Positions 25,310 to 35,790 of a DNA stretch of 64,000 nt are shown piece after piece (position 1 is the first letter of the stretch; every line of letters starts with the position of its first letter). The notes under the pieces are model-generated. The model was not told the origin of the DNA and searched no databases. It worked only from the letters and a program-made list of their open reading frames with translations. Location: assembly GCA_951812615.1 (NCBI GenBank), contig CATOSU010000002.1, forward strand, positions 1,054,001 through 1,118,000. Reading direction: 5' to 3'. The translations under genes were made by a program, and so were the position numbers. Origin of the DNA: an uncultured Paracoccaceae bacterium (lineage in GTDB: Bacteria; Pseudomonadota; Alphaproteobacteria; Rhodobacterales; Rhodobacteraceae).

Positions 25310-26791
25310 ATGCCGATGTCACAACCCGATATCATCCTGATTTTCACTGACAATCAGCAGGCCGCGACCCTTGGCTGTTACGGCAACAGCGAGGTTCATA
25401 CGCCGAACATAGACCGGTTGGCTTCCCGGGGGGTACGGTTTGAAAACGCGTTTTGCGCGAATGCCTTTTGTTCGCCCTGCCGGGCATCATTGCTGACCGG
25501 GATGATGCCGTCGCAGCATGGTGTGCATTCGTGGATCGACGACCGGAACATGGCGGAATGGCCCGCGAACTGGCACGCGCTGACGGGGCTGAACACTTTG
25601 CCCGAAGCGATGCAATCGCTGGGTTACCGCACCGGAATGTTCGGAAAGTACCACCTTGGCGACCCGAAATCGCGGGCTGACGGATGGGACAGCTGGGTGA
25701 CGATGGCCGACGGTCACGTCCGCAGTTTTTATGACAACCAGATCTACGACAACGGAGCGACCTATCAGCAACCGGGCCACAGCGTAGATTTTTTCACGGA
25801 CAAGGCGCTGGAATTTCTTGAGGGCACCGATGGGCCGGCGTTTGCCTATATCCCGTTTCCGGCCCCATACGGACACTGGCCCGCCACCAATGACGGGCGG
25901 CGAAACCGGTTTGCCGGGCTGTATGACGATTGCCCGATGAAATCTGTTCCGCGGCAGGGGCTCTCGGCCGAGGCGGTCAAGAACTATGACATGATCAAAT
26001 CCGGCAGCGGAGATGGGCTGGATTTTTCGATGCTCATGCGGGCGCCCAACCATCTGCCCACGTTGCGCAATTACTATAGCCAGATCACCATGATCGACGA
26101 TGCTGTCGGGCGCATCGCTGCCGCCGCGCCGGAAGCGCTGATTGTGTTTACCACGGATCACGGCCTGTCCCTTGGGCATCACGGCTTCTGGGGGCACGGG
26201 GGATCAACCTATCCCTCGAACCTGCACCTTGCGGCGCATTCCATCCCGCTGATTGCGGCGCATTCCGGACATATCGGGCCGGGCCGGACCGATGCCTCCT
26301 ATGTTTCGAACACAGATCTGTTTGCGACGCTGATCGACTATGCCGGCGGCGTTCCGGACCCGGAATTGCCCAGCCGTTCGCTGTTGCCCGTGCTGAAAGC
26401 GGAGGAAAATGCAGGCTGGGGTTCTGACGAGATGTTCGCAGAACAGGAGGAAACCCGTGTCATCCGCAAGCCGGGATGGGTGTTCTTCAGGCGCTTGAGA
26501 GGCGGTGCCGCCCCTGATCTGCCCGATGCGCTCTACAACACAGCGACAGATCCCGGTGAAACCGAAAATCTGGCCGGGGATCCCGGCCATGCAGATATTG
26601 CCGTGGACCTGCGCGACCGGGTCGACAGGTACTTTGCCCGGTATTCGCGGCCGCAGGCGGATATGTGGACCGGCGGTCAGCCGATCCAGAATTCTATGAA
26701 CATCGCATATTGGAGGGATATCTGGGGCGGCGACTGGTCGCCGCGATACGCCTATGGGGTCAGCGACCCATCCAGCCCCCGTCAACCGTGA
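25310..26791 (+). CDS. Sulfatase, formylglycine type, no export signal
   Basis: The 493-residue protein has the N-terminal metal site (IFTDNQQ), the active-site signature CSPCRASLLTG with the modifiable Cys54, GKYHLGD and a second metal segment TTDHGLSLGHHG. The signature uses cysteine at the position that is usually serine (CxPSR). There is no signal peptide: MPMSQPDIILIF runs straight into the first strand, so the enzyme should be cytoplasmic and act on an imported sulfate ester. It needs a formylglycine-generating enzyme encoded elsewhere. ATG 25316 is an equally good start. Its end overlaps the opposite-strand SDR by 32 bases. Confidence 0.9.
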   Translation: MPMSQPDIILIFTDNQQAATLGCYGNSEVHTPNIDRLASRGVRFENAFCANAFCSPCRASLLTGMMPSQHGVHSWIDDRNMAEWPANWHALTGLNTLPEAMQSLGYRTGMFGKYHLGDPKSRADGWDSWVTMADGHVRSFYDNQIYDNGATYQQPGHSVDFFTDKALEFLEGTDGPAFAYIPFPAPYGHWPATNDGRRNRFAGLYDDCPMKSVPRQGLSAEAVKNYDMIKSGSGDGLDFSMLMRAPNHLPTLRNYYSQITMIDDAVGRIAAAAPEALIVFTTDHGLSLGHHGFWGHGGSTYPSNLHLAAHSIPLIAAHSGHIGPGRTDASYVSNTDLFATLIDYAGGVPDPELPSRSLLPVLKAEENAGWGSDEMFAEQEETRVIRKPGWVFFRRLRGGAAPDLPDALYNTATDPGETENLAGDPGHADIAVDLRDRVDRYFARYSRPQADMWTGGQPIQNSMNIAYWRDIWGGDWSPRYAYGVSDPSSPRQP

Positions 26792-27530
26792 GGATTTCGC
26801 CGCTGACGTAATCCGACGCGGAGGACGCAAGAAAGATCGCCGGGCCGGCGAAGTCTTCGGGCCTGCCCCAACGCCCGGCCGGAATGCGTTCGAGGATCGC
26901 CTTGGACCGGACCGGATCGTCCTGCAGGGCCTGCGTGTTGTCGGTGGCGACATAGCCCGGAGCGATAGCGTTCACATTCACGCCCTTGCCCGCCCATTCA
27001 TTCGCCAGCGCCTTGGTCAGCTGACCGATCCCGCCCTTGGAGGCGGCGTAACCCGGTACCGTGATCCCACCCTGGAAGGTCAGCAGGGAGGCGGTGAAAA
27101 TGATCTTGCCGGACCCCCGTGCGATCATCTTGGCACCGATTTCCCGGCTCAGGACAAACTGGGCTGACAGGTTGGTTTCAATCACCTTGTCCCACAGTTC
27201 ATCTTCATGCTCGGCCGCGGGTTTACGCAGAATCGTGCCAGCATTGTTGACCAGAATATCGGGAACGATGCCGTCTGCATCCAGTTGCCGGACAAATGCG
27301 GTCAGCGCCGCCCGGTCCGAGAAATCGCAGGCGTAGCCGCGAAACGAGCGGCCCATCGCCTCGACCGCGGCGCCCACGGCGCTGCCTTCGCTTTCCAGCG
27401 ACGCGCTGACACCGATGATGTCCGCGCCAGCACCGGCCAGCGCCTCGGCCATGGCGCGGCCGATGCCGCGCTTGGCGCCGGTAACCAGCGCAGTTTTTCC
27501 GGTGAGATCGAATGCTGACAGGTCGCTCAT
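26760..27530 (-). CDS. KduD-like short-chain dehydrogenase (2-deoxy-D-gluconate 3-dehydrogenase type)
   Basis: The 256-residue SDR has TGAKRGIGRA (17-26), LVNNAGTI, a serine in FTASLLTF and YAASKGG, and the NAIAPGYVATDNTQAL and RIPAGRWGRPED segments that characterise KduD. KduD converts deketo-type hexulosonates to 2-keto-3-deoxygluconate in uronate breakdown. Its ATG overlaps the stop of the upstream zinc dehydrogenase gene, so the two form an operon. The convergent sulfatase overlaps it tail to tail, and the trio may process a sulfated or acidic sugar. Confidence 0.85.
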   Translation of the reverse strand: MSDLSAFDLTGKTALVTGAKRGIGRAMAEALAGAGADIIGVSASLESEGSAVGAAVEAMGRSFRGYACDFSDRAALTAFVRQLDADGIVPDILVNNAGTILRKPAAEHEDELWDKVIETNLSAQFVLSREIGAKMIARGSGKIIFTASLLTFQGGITVPGYAASKGGIGQLTKALANEWAGKGVNVNAIAPGYVATDNTQALQDDPVRSKAILERIPAGRWGRPEDFAGPAIFLASSASDYVSGEILTVDGGWMGR

Positions 27531-28567
27531 GCGAGGTCTCCTACTTTGATGAGGCTCTTGAGAGCAGTCGGGCTGCTGTCGAGGGATTCAAAGGCTTTCT
27601 GGATGTCCTCCAGCGGGCTTACATCGGTGATCACGGTGTCTCCGTCGATGGCTCCGGCGGCAACCAGTTCAATCGCCCTGTCATAATCCTCGGGCTCGTA
27701 TACGCGGACCCCGATCAGCTGAAGTTCGCGCCAGAAGAACTGAAACATGTCGACGGTCGGCTTCGTCGCGTGAATGGCGACCATGACGATCCGCGCCCGC
27801 GTTGCGGCCACGGCGGTCATCGCATCGGCACCGGGCTGAGACCCGGAAACCTCGTAAACGACATCGGCACCCTTGCTGCCGGTACGCTCGTTGACCGTGG
27901 CGGCAAGGTCCTGTTCAAGCGGATTTACGGTTTCAAAGCCCAGTTTCCGCGCAATTTCCAACCGGTTCGGGTTCACTTCGGAAATGATGACGTTGCCCCC
28001 GGCTTCGCGCGCCACCAGCGCCACGAGCACACCGATCGGTCCGCCGCCGATGACCACGGCATCTTCACCGGGTTTCAGCCCGGACATCCGGACATCGTGG
28101 CAGGCCACCGCAACCGGCTCCACCAGCGCGGCCAGATCCAGCGGCATGTCCGCGGGCAGATGGTGCAGCGTGTGGGCGGGAACGACCCAGATTTCCTGCA
28201 TCGCGCCGTCGGTATCCAGCCCGAGGAACTTGAGCTTGTGGCAGATATGCTGATGACCGGCGTCGCAGGCCGGACAATCGCCGCAGTGATCCAGCGGGCG
28301 AACCACAACTTTCTGACCTTCCGAGAATCCGGTGACCCCTTCGCCGATACTGTCGACAAGGCCCGACATTTCGTGCCCGATCACCCGCTCGAACCCGATC
28401 CGCGCGTCCATGTTGCCGTGATAGACATGCATATCGGTCCCACAGATCCCGCAATAGGCGATGCGGACGGCCACTTCACCCGGGCCTGGGGTCGGCACGG
28501 CGATCTGTTCGACCGAAAAGCTCTTGTTTCCACGGTAATACGCGGCGGTAATCGTTTCCGCAGTCAT
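27527..28567 (-). CDS. Zinc-dependent alcohol dehydrogenase (sorbitol/L-idonate dehydrogenase type)
   Basis: The 346-residue MDR protein has the catalytic-zinc residues in CGICGTD and GHEMSG, the structural-zinc cysteines in CGDCPACDAGHQHIC and the nucleotide loop GGGPIGVLVAL. It would oxidise a polyol or sugar acid with NAD(P). ATG 28567 is preceded by a strong AGGAGG; the frame stays open upstream through the tRNA gene but that stretch is not coding. The overlap with the KduD-like gene implies sequential steps on one substrate. Confidence 0.92.
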   Translation of the reverse strand: MTAETITAAYYRGNKSFSVEQIAVPTPGPGEVAVRIAYCGICGTDMHVYHGNMDARIGFERVIGHEMSGLVDSIGEGVTGFSEGQKVVVRPLDHCGDCPACDAGHQHICHKLKFLGLDTDGAMQEIWVVPAHTLHHLPADMPLDLAALVEPVAVACHDVRMSGLKPGEDAVVIGGGPIGVLVALVAREAGGNVIISEVNPNRLEIARKLGFETVNPLEQDLAATVNERTGSKGADVVYEVSGSQPGADAMTAVAATRARIVMVAIHATKPTVDMFQFFWRELQLIGVRVYEPEDYDRAIELVAAGAIDGDTVITDVSPLEDIQKAFESLDSSPTALKSLIKVGDLA

Positions 28568-28711
28568 GGGGGTCCTCCTGTCTGTCGCTCCGGGCTTAAC
28601 CCCGGGTAGGGAACGCATCAAGGCTTTTTGGTCCCCGCCTGTTTGCGGTAACAAGAATCGGGAAAATGAGGAACAAAACACCTCAGTATCCGGGTCATAC
28701 GGCAAACACCG

Positions 28712-28747
28712 GTTCCGAAACGACGGCGGCTTCCGTCCTTTCGGAAC
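28712..28747. terminator. Long imperfect hairpin downstream of tRNA-Thr
   Basis: Arms 28712-28720 (GTTCCGAAA) and 28739-28747 pair exactly, then after one C/C mismatch GACGG 28722-28726 pairs with 28733-28737 around a six-base loop: 14 pairs in all. It begins about 20 bases past the tRNA 3' end on the tRNA strand and could end or protect that transcript. No T-run follows on either strand, so intrinsic termination is uncertain. Confidence 0.4.
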
Positions 28748-28768
28748 ATTTGAACCGGATCTGTTTGC

Positions 28769-28844
28769 TGGTGCCGCTGAAGGGACTCGAACCCCCGACC
28801 CCATCATTACGAATGACGTGCTCTACCAGCTGAGCTACAGCGGC
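28769..28844 (-). tRNA. tRNA-Thr (anticodon CGT)
   Basis: A 76-base gene on the minus strand folds into a full cloverleaf. The seven-pair acceptor stem begins GCCGCTG and closes with CAGCGGC, then discriminator A and an encoded CCA. The D-arm reads AGCTCAGCTGGTAGAGCA, the anticodon loop is TTCGTAA with anticodon CGT, and the T-loop has GGTTCGAGTC. It decodes ACG threonine codons. A good promoter lies just upstream. Confidence 0.97.
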
Positions 28845-28853
28845 CTGACGGCT

Positions 28854-28882
28854 CTATTAGGGCCGTTGGCGGGTGTGGTCAA
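28854..28882 (-). promoter_or_regulatory. Sigma-70-type promoter for tRNA-Thr
   Basis: On the minus strand, TTGACC (28877-28882) and TAATAG (28854-28859) are spaced by exactly 17 bases, with the mature tRNA start 9 bases past the -10 box. Both hexamers are near consensus, and position fits a strong stable-RNA promoter. Confidence 0.7.
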
Positions 28883-28897
28883 CTGTCGTCGCGGGGG

Positions 28898-30382
28898 TCA
28901 GTGCAGAGTACTGTCGGATTTCGTTTCAGGGGGCGTGACTTCTTCGGCGTCGAGGACTTCGACGGCGGGAAGTGTGTCATCCGGGGCAGGGTCGGCGGTA
29001 TCTTTGCCGGCACCGACGATCAGCGGCAGCATGTGTGATCCGGTGGAGGATTGCAGTTCTGCCGCGGGCGGGGTTTGCCAGCTGAGCGTGTCGAACGCTT
29101 CGCAGCTTTCGCAGACCGGTTGCCAGACCGCGTGGGCGTTGTTGCAGTTGCCGCAGACCCATTGCGGGCCGCGCGGGGCGTTCAGGGCGCGGGCCAGCCA
29201 GCCCTGAACGACATTGTCCGAAGCGCCCTGCCCGCGTTCGACCGCCGCCATCAGCGTCAGCGCCCGTGCGTCCGGGTTGTCCGCGATCAGGTCCGACAGG
29301 ACGCGCGCGGCTTCGGGGAATTGCTCGGCCACGATCAGCAGTTCGGCCCTGACCAGTCTGGTTTCCGGGTTTTCGGCGTGCAGGTTGGTCAGCTGTTCGA
29401 ACCGTTTCAGACGTTCGGCCGGGGATTCGTCGGGCTGAATTTCCGCGAAAGCGGCGGCAAGATCGGGATGCGGCTGGGCCTGCCATGCCTTACGCAGGAC
29501 GCGGGTGGCATTTTTTGCCCGTCCCATAGCGATATAGGACCGGGCCGCCATCGCCGCAGCCGGGATCAGGTCCGGCGACAGGCGGTTGGCCTGTATCGCG
29601 TCTTCGCGGGTTTCGATGCTCGCATTTTCGTCGAGAATGTCTGACGCCTCGGACAGGGCCAGTACTGCCTCGCGTCTTGTGTAAACATCGCGAGGCAGTG
29701 TGCCGCTTTTCAGCTTGGCGCCCAGCGTCGAGCGTGCACCGGACCAGTCATGTGCCTGCGCCTGCAGCCGCAGCAGAGTGTCCTGCATTTCTTCGTGATG
29801 CGGTTTCAGTTCAAAGGCCTTTTCGGCCAGTTTGCGGGCCGTGTCGGAATCGCCTTCGGCCAGTTTCTGTTTCATGATCCCGCGCACACCGACAAACCGG
29901 GTGCGGTCATCCCTGATCAGGGCCTTGTAGGTTTCTGTGGCTTTTCGGGTGTCGCCGGACATTTCGGCGGCCTGGGCGGTCAGCAGGTTGGTCAGTTCGG
30001 GTTTCTGAAGGTATTTCTCCGCCCGCGCGGCCTTGGTCATGGCAAGGCGCGCCTCGCCCGAAGCCAACGCCATCATCCCGTCCGCCAGCGCCTGATAGCC
30101 TTTGCGTTCGCGGCCGCGGTCGAAATAGCGGGAAATCGCGGTGTCGTCACCGTTGAGGAATTTCAGAACCGCGACCAGCAGCGACAGCAGTTTCAGAAGC
30201 ACCCACACCAGAACGACCAGAACGATGGCCGCGATCACCGATTGCAGCGGGGTGAAGGAGTATTCCATTCCCGCCACGGTGACGCGGATACCGCCTTCGG
30301 TTTCCATGAGATAGCCGGCACCGATTGCAAGCAATCCGATGACGGCGACAAAAACCAGAATTTTGACCAGGGACCACAGCAT
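28898..30382 (-). CDS. HemY-like TPR membrane protein with C-terminal zinc ribbon
   Basis: The 494-residue protein has two N-terminal membrane helices (about 4-25 and 46-72) followed by TPR-type helical repeats, the layout of proteobacterial HemY (the TPR protein, not protoporphyrinogen oxidase). Near the end four cysteines in C-x2-C-x10-C-x2-C spacing (410, 413, 424, 427) form a likely zinc ribbon, then an acidic tail. The function is heme-linked but undefined; a scaffolding role is often suggested. It is the third gene of a minus-strand hemD / coiled-coil / hemY block, with a 11-base gap to the gene before it. Confidence 0.85.
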   Translation of the reverse strand: MLWSLVKILVFVAVIGLLAIGAGYLMETEGGIRVTVAGMEYSFTPLQSVIAAIVLVVLVWVLLKLLSLLVAVLKFLNGDDTAISRYFDRGRERKGYQALADGMMALASGEARLAMTKAARAEKYLQKPELTNLLTAQAAEMSGDTRKATETYKALIRDDRTRFVGVRGIMKQKLAEGDSDTARKLAEKAFELKPHHEEMQDTLLRLQAQAHDWSGARSTLGAKLKSGTLPRDVYTRREAVLALSEASDILDENASIETREDAIQANRLSPDLIPAAAMAARSYIAMGRAKNATRVLRKAWQAQPHPDLAAAFAEIQPDESPAERLKRFEQLTNLHAENPETRLVRAELLIVAEQFPEAARVLSDLIADNPDARALTLMAAVERGQGASDNVVQGWLARALNAPRGPQWVCGNCNNAHAVWQPVCESCEAFDTLSWQTPPAAELQSSTGSHMLPLIVGAGKDTADPAPDDTLPAVEVLDAEEVTPPETKSDSTLH

Positions 30383-30393
30383 CGGATTGTCCT

Positions 30394-31755
<1,362 letters not shown>

Positions 31756-31807
31756 GTCAAACACACTCCGTGATTCTGAATTCGAACCTAAAATCCACTT
31801 ATCTAAG

Positions 31808-32554
31808 TTAGTCTTCGGTCCGGTCACCCTCAACCCGGATCGCCCTTTCGTATGTGTCCGCTATCGCATCCAGCATCGCGTCGGAATTCGGTCTTTTGGC
31901 AACGCAGATCGCCGCAACGTCCAAGCAATCAAGGGGTTCGGCCGCTGCGCGGCTGATCGCCACCGGCCACAGAGGTGCGGTTCCCTTATGCGAACGGGCA
32001 AAGTGTCGCGCCGTTCGGGGAGAGAAAACCGGTGCGATAATCGGCAGAGGACCGTTCAGGGCCCGCAGGGCGCCGGCGGAAAACGGCAACAGGGACTGAT
32101 CATAGGTCACGATTTCCCGTGTTGTCAGGCCGGCGCGGCTGAGGTTTTCGGCCAGTTCGCCACGCCGTTCCCGCCCGCAGATATGAAGCAGGGGACCCTT
32201 GGTGCTGTCGCTGGTCAGTTTGCCGATCAGTGCGCTGGCGGTTTCAGCCTCTGTCAGCACGGGCCAGCCGGCGTCGCGGGCCTTTTGCGCCGTTGCGCTG
32301 CCGACGCAGGAACAGGGAAGCCGCAGCGAAGATCCGAACCGGACAGCCGCGTCAACGCCATGGCGGGAGGTGAATACCACACCGGCGGCATCGCCATAGT
32401 CAATCGGGTTGTCCCGAAAAGTAATATCCAGCAACGGCGAAAAGCAGGGCCTCAGCCCGGGCAGGCCATGGGCCAATACGCGTTCGGCAAACTCCTGCGC
32501 GGATGTCAGCGGGCGGGTCAGTAGCAAAACAGCCTTGTCGTTGTCCGCCACCAT
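31808..32554 (-). CDS. hemD: Uroporphyrinogen-III synthase
   Basis: The 248-residue protein begins [18 protein letters not shown], has [14 protein letters not shown] in the first domain and [10 protein letters not shown] in the second, the typical weak HemD signatures. The enzyme closes and inverts ring D of hydroxymethylbilane. ATG 32554 is used; GTG 32551 is an alternative. It starts a minus-strand unit with the coiled-coil protein and HemY-like genes and lies 71 bases from divergent tsaD. The usual partner hemC is not between them. Confidence 0.85.
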   Translation of the reverse strand: MVADNDKAVLLLTRPLTSAQEFAERVLAHGLPGLRPCFSPLLDITFRDNPIDYGDAAGVVFTSRHGVDAAVRFGSSLRLPCSCVGSATAQKARDAGWPVLTEAETASALIGKLTSDSTKGPLLHICGRERRGELAENLSRAGLTTREIVTYDQSLLPFSAGALRALNGPLPIIAPVFSPRTARHFARSHKGTAPLWPVAISRAAAEPLDCLDVAAICVAKRPNSDAMLDAIADTYERAIRVEGDRTED

Positions 32555-32625
32555 GTACCCCGGGCATTGTTCAGCAGAGCCTCCGGTGATACCCCGCCAC
32601 GGCCTGTCCTGCAATGACGTGCCCG

Positions 32626-33723
32626 ATGACCAACCGCGAAATGACCCTGCTCGGATTGGAAAGCAGCTGTGACGACACCGCCGCGGCGGTGGTTCGTGGC
32701 GTGCCGGGCAATGCCCGTATCCTGTCGTCTGTTGTGGCCGGGCAGGATGAGCTGCATTCGGCATTTGGCGGGGTTGTGCCCGAAATCGCGGCGCGGGCAC
32801 ATACGGAAAAGCTGGATCATTGTGCCGAACGGGCGCTGGCCCAGGCGGGAATGGACCTGTTCGGGATTGACGCCATCGCTGTGACCAGCGGCCCGGGCCT
32901 GATCGGTGGCGTTCTGGCCGGCGTGATGTTCGCCAAGGGGCTGAGCGCGGCAACGGGGATTCCGATATTGGGAATCAACCACCTTGCCGGTCACGCGCTG
33001 ACGCCGCGTCTGACGGACGGGACCGGTTTTCCATACCTGATGTTGCTGGTGTCCGGCGGGCATTGCCAGTTCCTGATTGCCCACGGAGCAGAGGAATTCG
33101 AACGGCTGGGCGGAACCATCGACGATGCCCCGGGCGAAGCGTTTGACAAAACCGCCCGTCTTCTGGGCCTGCCACAACCCGGAGGTCCTTCGGTCGAGCG
33201 GGAGGCAAGATCAGGCGACCCGACACGGTTCAGGTTTCCCCGTCCCCTGCTGGACCGGCCGGATTGCAACCTGTCGTTTTCGGGACTGAAAACTGCCGTG
33301 CTGCGCCAGCGGGATCAGATCATTGCTGAGAAGGGCGGGCTCACCCGACAGGACCGGGCCGATATCTGCGCCGGTTTCCAGGCGGCCGTCGCCGGTGTTC
33401 TGGCCGCCAAGACAAAGCGGGCACTGACGCATTACCTGATGCTGGCGCCCGCTGTGCCGACGCTGGCCGTTGCCGGTGGCGTGGCTGCAAACACGGCGAT
33501 CCGCAGGGCGTTGGAGGCGCAGAGTTCCGGGCACGGATGTGCGTTCTGCGCACCGCCGCTGAACCTGTGCACCGACAATGCTGCCATGATCGCCTATGCC
33601 GGGCTTGAGCGTTTTGCGGCCGGGCAGCGTGATACGCAGGAGATTTCCGCCCGTCCGCGTTGGCCTTTGGATCAGTCCAGCCCGGCGATGCTGGGCAGTG
33701 GCAAGAAAGGGGCCAAGGCATGA
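32626..33723 (+). CDS. tsaD: tRNA threonylcarbamoyladenosine transferase subunit TsaD
   Basis: The 365-residue ASKHA-fold protein has [12 protein letters not shown] at 10-21, the metal-binding NHLAGH (His119, His123), LLVSGGHCQ and [17 protein letters not shown]. It completes t6A on ANN-decoding tRNAs together with TsaB and TsaE; tsaE is also in this window. ATGs at 32614 and 32641 are possible alternative starts; no clear ribosome site decides. Its stop overlaps gpsA. Confidence 0.95.
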   Translation: MTNREMTLLGLESSCDDTAAAVVRGVPGNARILSSVVAGQDELHSAFGGVVPEIAARAHTEKLDHCAERALAQAGMDLFGIDAIAVTSGPGLIGGVLAGVMFAKGLSAATGIPILGINHLAGHALTPRLTDGTGFPYLMLLVSGGHCQFLIAHGAEEFERLGGTIDDAPGEAFDKTARLLGLPQPGGPSVEREARSGDPTRFRFPRPLLDRPDCNLSFSGLKTAVLRQRDQIIAEKGGLTRQDRADICAGFQAAVAGVLAAKTKRALTHYLMLAPAVPTLAVAGGVAANTAIRRALEAQSSGHGCAFCAPPLNLCTDNAAMIAYAGLERFAAGQRDTQEISARPRWPLDQSSPAMLGSGKKGAKA

Positions 33724-34682
33724 CGGTATCGGTTCTGGGCGCAGGGGCGTTTGGCACGGCGTTGGCAATTTCGCTGTCCGGCAACGGGGAAACCCGCCTG
33801 TGGGCGCGATCGGAGGACCATGCGCGTGACATGGCGCAGACCCGCAGAAACGACGCGCGCTTGCCCGGGGTGACGCTGCCCGATGGTCTGCGTGTCACGT
33901 CAGACATTGAGGAGGCCACCCGCATCGAAACGATTCTGCTGGCGGTGCCGGCACAGCAGTTGCGGCGGTTTCTTGAGCAGAATGCATACCTGTTGCAGGG
34001 CAAGTCGCTGGTTGCCTGCTGCAAGGGTGCCGAGGCGGGCACTGGGTTGGGGCCCGTCGGAGTGATCTGCCAAACCGTTCCGGACGCCGGCGTGGCCCTG
34101 CTGACGGGCCCCAGTTTTGCCGCCGATATTGCAGCCGGTTTGCCGACCGCGCTGACGCTGGCCTGTGCGGACGATGCTGCGGCAAGGCGATTGCAGGGTG
34201 AACTGACGACCGGCAATCTGCGGCTATATCGCACGACCGATGTTGCCGGTGCCGAGATGGGCGGTGCGCTGAAGAACGTGATTGCGATCGGCTGTGGTGC
34301 CGTGATCGGCGCCGGGTTGGGCGAAAGCGCCCGGTCTGCGCTGATGACACGCGGCTATGCCGAGATGCTGCGCCTTGCAGTGGCGCGTGGTGCGCGGGCG
34401 GAAACGCTGGCCGGGTTGTCCGGGCTGGGCGATCTGGCGCTGACCTGCACGTCGGAGCAGTCGCGTAATTACCGGCGCGGTCTGGCGTTGGGTCGGGGTG
34501 AAACCTTTGACCCGTCGGTCACCGTCGAGGGCGCGGCAACGGCTCAGGCGGTGCTGGACAGCGCTGGTGCCGCCGGTATCGACCTGCCGATCACCGCCGT
34601 TGTTGTCGGGCTGTTGAACGGAAAGATCACCGTTCAGGACGCGATCACCGAATTGCTGGCCCGGCCGCTGAAAGAAGAATGA
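33720..34682 (+). CDS. gpsA: Glycerol-3-phosphate dehydrogenase [NAD(P)+]
   Basis: The 320-residue protein has the N-terminal [10 protein letters not shown] nucleotide loop, LLTGPSFA, the catalytic lysine in [10 protein letters not shown] and [12 protein letters not shown]. It makes sn-glycerol-3-phosphate for phospholipids. ATG 33720 overlaps the tsaD stop. Length and motifs agree with the family. Confidence 0.96.
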   Translation: MTVSVLGAGAFGTALAISLSGNGETRLWARSEDHARDMAQTRRNDARLPGVTLPDGLRVTSDIEEATRIETILLAVPAQQLRRFLEQNAYLLQGKSLVACCKGAEAGTGLGPVGVICQTVPDAGVALLTGPSFAADIAAGLPTALTLACADDAAARRLQGELTTGNLRLYRTTDVAGAEMGGALKNVIAIGCGAVIGAGLGESARSALMTRGYAEMLRLAVARGARAETLAGLSGLGDLALTCTSEQSRNYRRGLALGRGETFDPSVTVEGAATAQAVLDSAGAAGIDLPITAVVVGLLNGKITVQDAITELLARPLKEE

Positions 34683-34741
34683 CATTCGCGGCACCGGGCT
34701 TATGATTAACCGGTGGCGCAGCACGTATCGGAACCTGACAC

Positions 34742-35164
34742 ATGGCATATTGGCTATTTAAATCGGAACCTTCGACATGGAGCTGGGACAATCAGGTCGC
34801 CAAGGGTGATGAAGGCGAAGAGTGGGACGGGGTCCGCAACTATCAGGCGCGGAACTTCATGCGTGAAATGAAGGTCGGTGATCGCGGGTTTTTCTACCAT
34901 TCGCAGAAGGAAAAAGCCGTTGTCGGAATCGTTGAGATCTGTGCCGAGGCCCATCCGGACAGCACGACGGATGACGAACGCTGGGAATGCGTGGATATCC
35001 GGGCCATCCGCACGATGGAAAAACCGGTGACGCTGGATCAGATCAAGGCCGAACCGGAACTGGCCGAGATGGTTCTGGTCAAAAACTCCCGCCTGTCGGT
35101 ACAGCCGGTGAGCGCGACGGAATGGGCCTGTGTCTGTGCAATGGCAGGCACGCAGGCGGATTAG
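34742..35164 (+). CDS. EVE-domain protein
   Basis: The 140-residue protein is one complete EVE domain: YWLFKSEPSTWSWD at the start, WDGVRNYQARNFMREMKVGD and FYHSQ, then a C-terminal VKNSRLSVQPV. EVE domains are PUA-related folds thought to bind modified bases in DNA or RNA. It follows tsaD-gpsA, a common alphaproteobacterial order, and a bidirectional terminator follows it. Exact ligand unknown. Confidence 0.92.
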   Translation: MAYWLFKSEPSTWSWDNQVAKGDEGEEWDGVRNYQARNFMREMKVGDRGFFYHSQKEKAVVGIVEICAEAHPDSTTDDERWECVDIRAIRTMEKPVTLDQIKAEPELAEMVLVKNSRLSVQPVSATEWACVCAMAGTQAD

Positions 35165-35178
35165 GGCAAGCACAAAAG

Positions 35179-35210
35179 AAGGAGGAGCCTGATTGACCAG
35201 GCCCCTCCTT
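35179..35210. terminator. Bidirectional intrinsic terminator
   Basis: A 13-base stem (35179-35191 with 35198-35210, one A/C mismatch) with a six-base loop is followed by TTTT on the plus strand and by a TTCTTTT-type run on the minus strand. It can end both the tsaD-gpsA-EVE transcript and the leftward DUF2853 transcript. Confidence 0.8.
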
Positions 35211-35340
35211 TTCCCCGTGTGCTCCCAACTCACCACACACGAATGATTATAGGTCTTGGCCGTACTGGCCGCCGGACCAAGCTATCAGCAGAGCGCCAAG
35301 CTCTCAAACGGCAAATAGTTCAAATACCGCTGATCAAGGG
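35211..35340 (-). other. Non-coding stretch with nested short hairpins (DUF2853 3' region)
   Basis: No open frame fits here. On either strand it offers several short inverted repeats: CTTGG...CCAAG around GGCC...GGCC (about 35262-35282) and GAGC...GCTC (about 35294-35306). It lies between the DUF2853 stop and the terminator, so the DUF2853 messenger would carry a long structured 3' tail. No known RNA family is recognised. Confidence 0.3.
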
Positions 35341-35682
35341 TCAGCCGTAAACGGACTCTTTGCCGAAATGCTTGGTCAGCATGTAATAGACAACGGCGCG
35401 GTACTTGTTCCGTTCGGACTTGCCGTAGGTTTCGATCGCCTTGTTGATCCCTTCCATCAGCTCCGGACCGTCGGACAGGCCCAGTTTCTTGATCAGGAAG
35501 TTATTCTTGACGGTTTCGATCTCGCCTTCCTGCGTTGCGGCCACTGTGGAGGCATCCGCATCGTAGATGGACGGACCGCAGCCGATGGTGACCTTTGTCA
35601 GCAGGTCCATGTCGGGATCCATCCCGCATTTGTTTTTCAGATCGTCGGCATACTGCGCAATAAGATCGTCTCTCTTACCCAT
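35341..35682 (-). CDS. DUF2853-family small protein
   Basis: The 113-residue soluble protein matches the DUF2853 pattern from start (MGKRDDLIAQYADDLK) through CGPSIYDADASTVA to the end (YYMLTKHFGKESVYG). The family is common in marine alphaproteobacteria and has no assigned role. ATG 35682 has GGAAG upstream; an open frame extends further but is not conserved-looking. Transcribed alone, leftward. Confidence 0.9.
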   Translation of the reverse strand: MGKRDDLIAQYADDLKNKCGMDPDMDLLTKVTIGCGPSIYDADASTVAATQEGEIETVKNNFLIKKLGLSDGPELMEGINKAIETYGKSERNKYRAVVYYMLTKHFGKESVYG

Positions 35683-35790
35683 GAAAACTTCCTCTTTATC
35701 AGGCTGGTCAATGACCCATGAGCAAAGGTTAGTCGCAATCGTTTGGCGGACAAAGGAAAAGTTTGTCGCGCTCAGACGGATGGTAAGGGC

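Noticed and set aside
28568-28807. Eighty-codon N-terminal extension of the zinc dehydrogenase
   Set aside because: It would read through the tRNA-Thr gene; a strong AGGAGG before ATG 28567 marks the true start.
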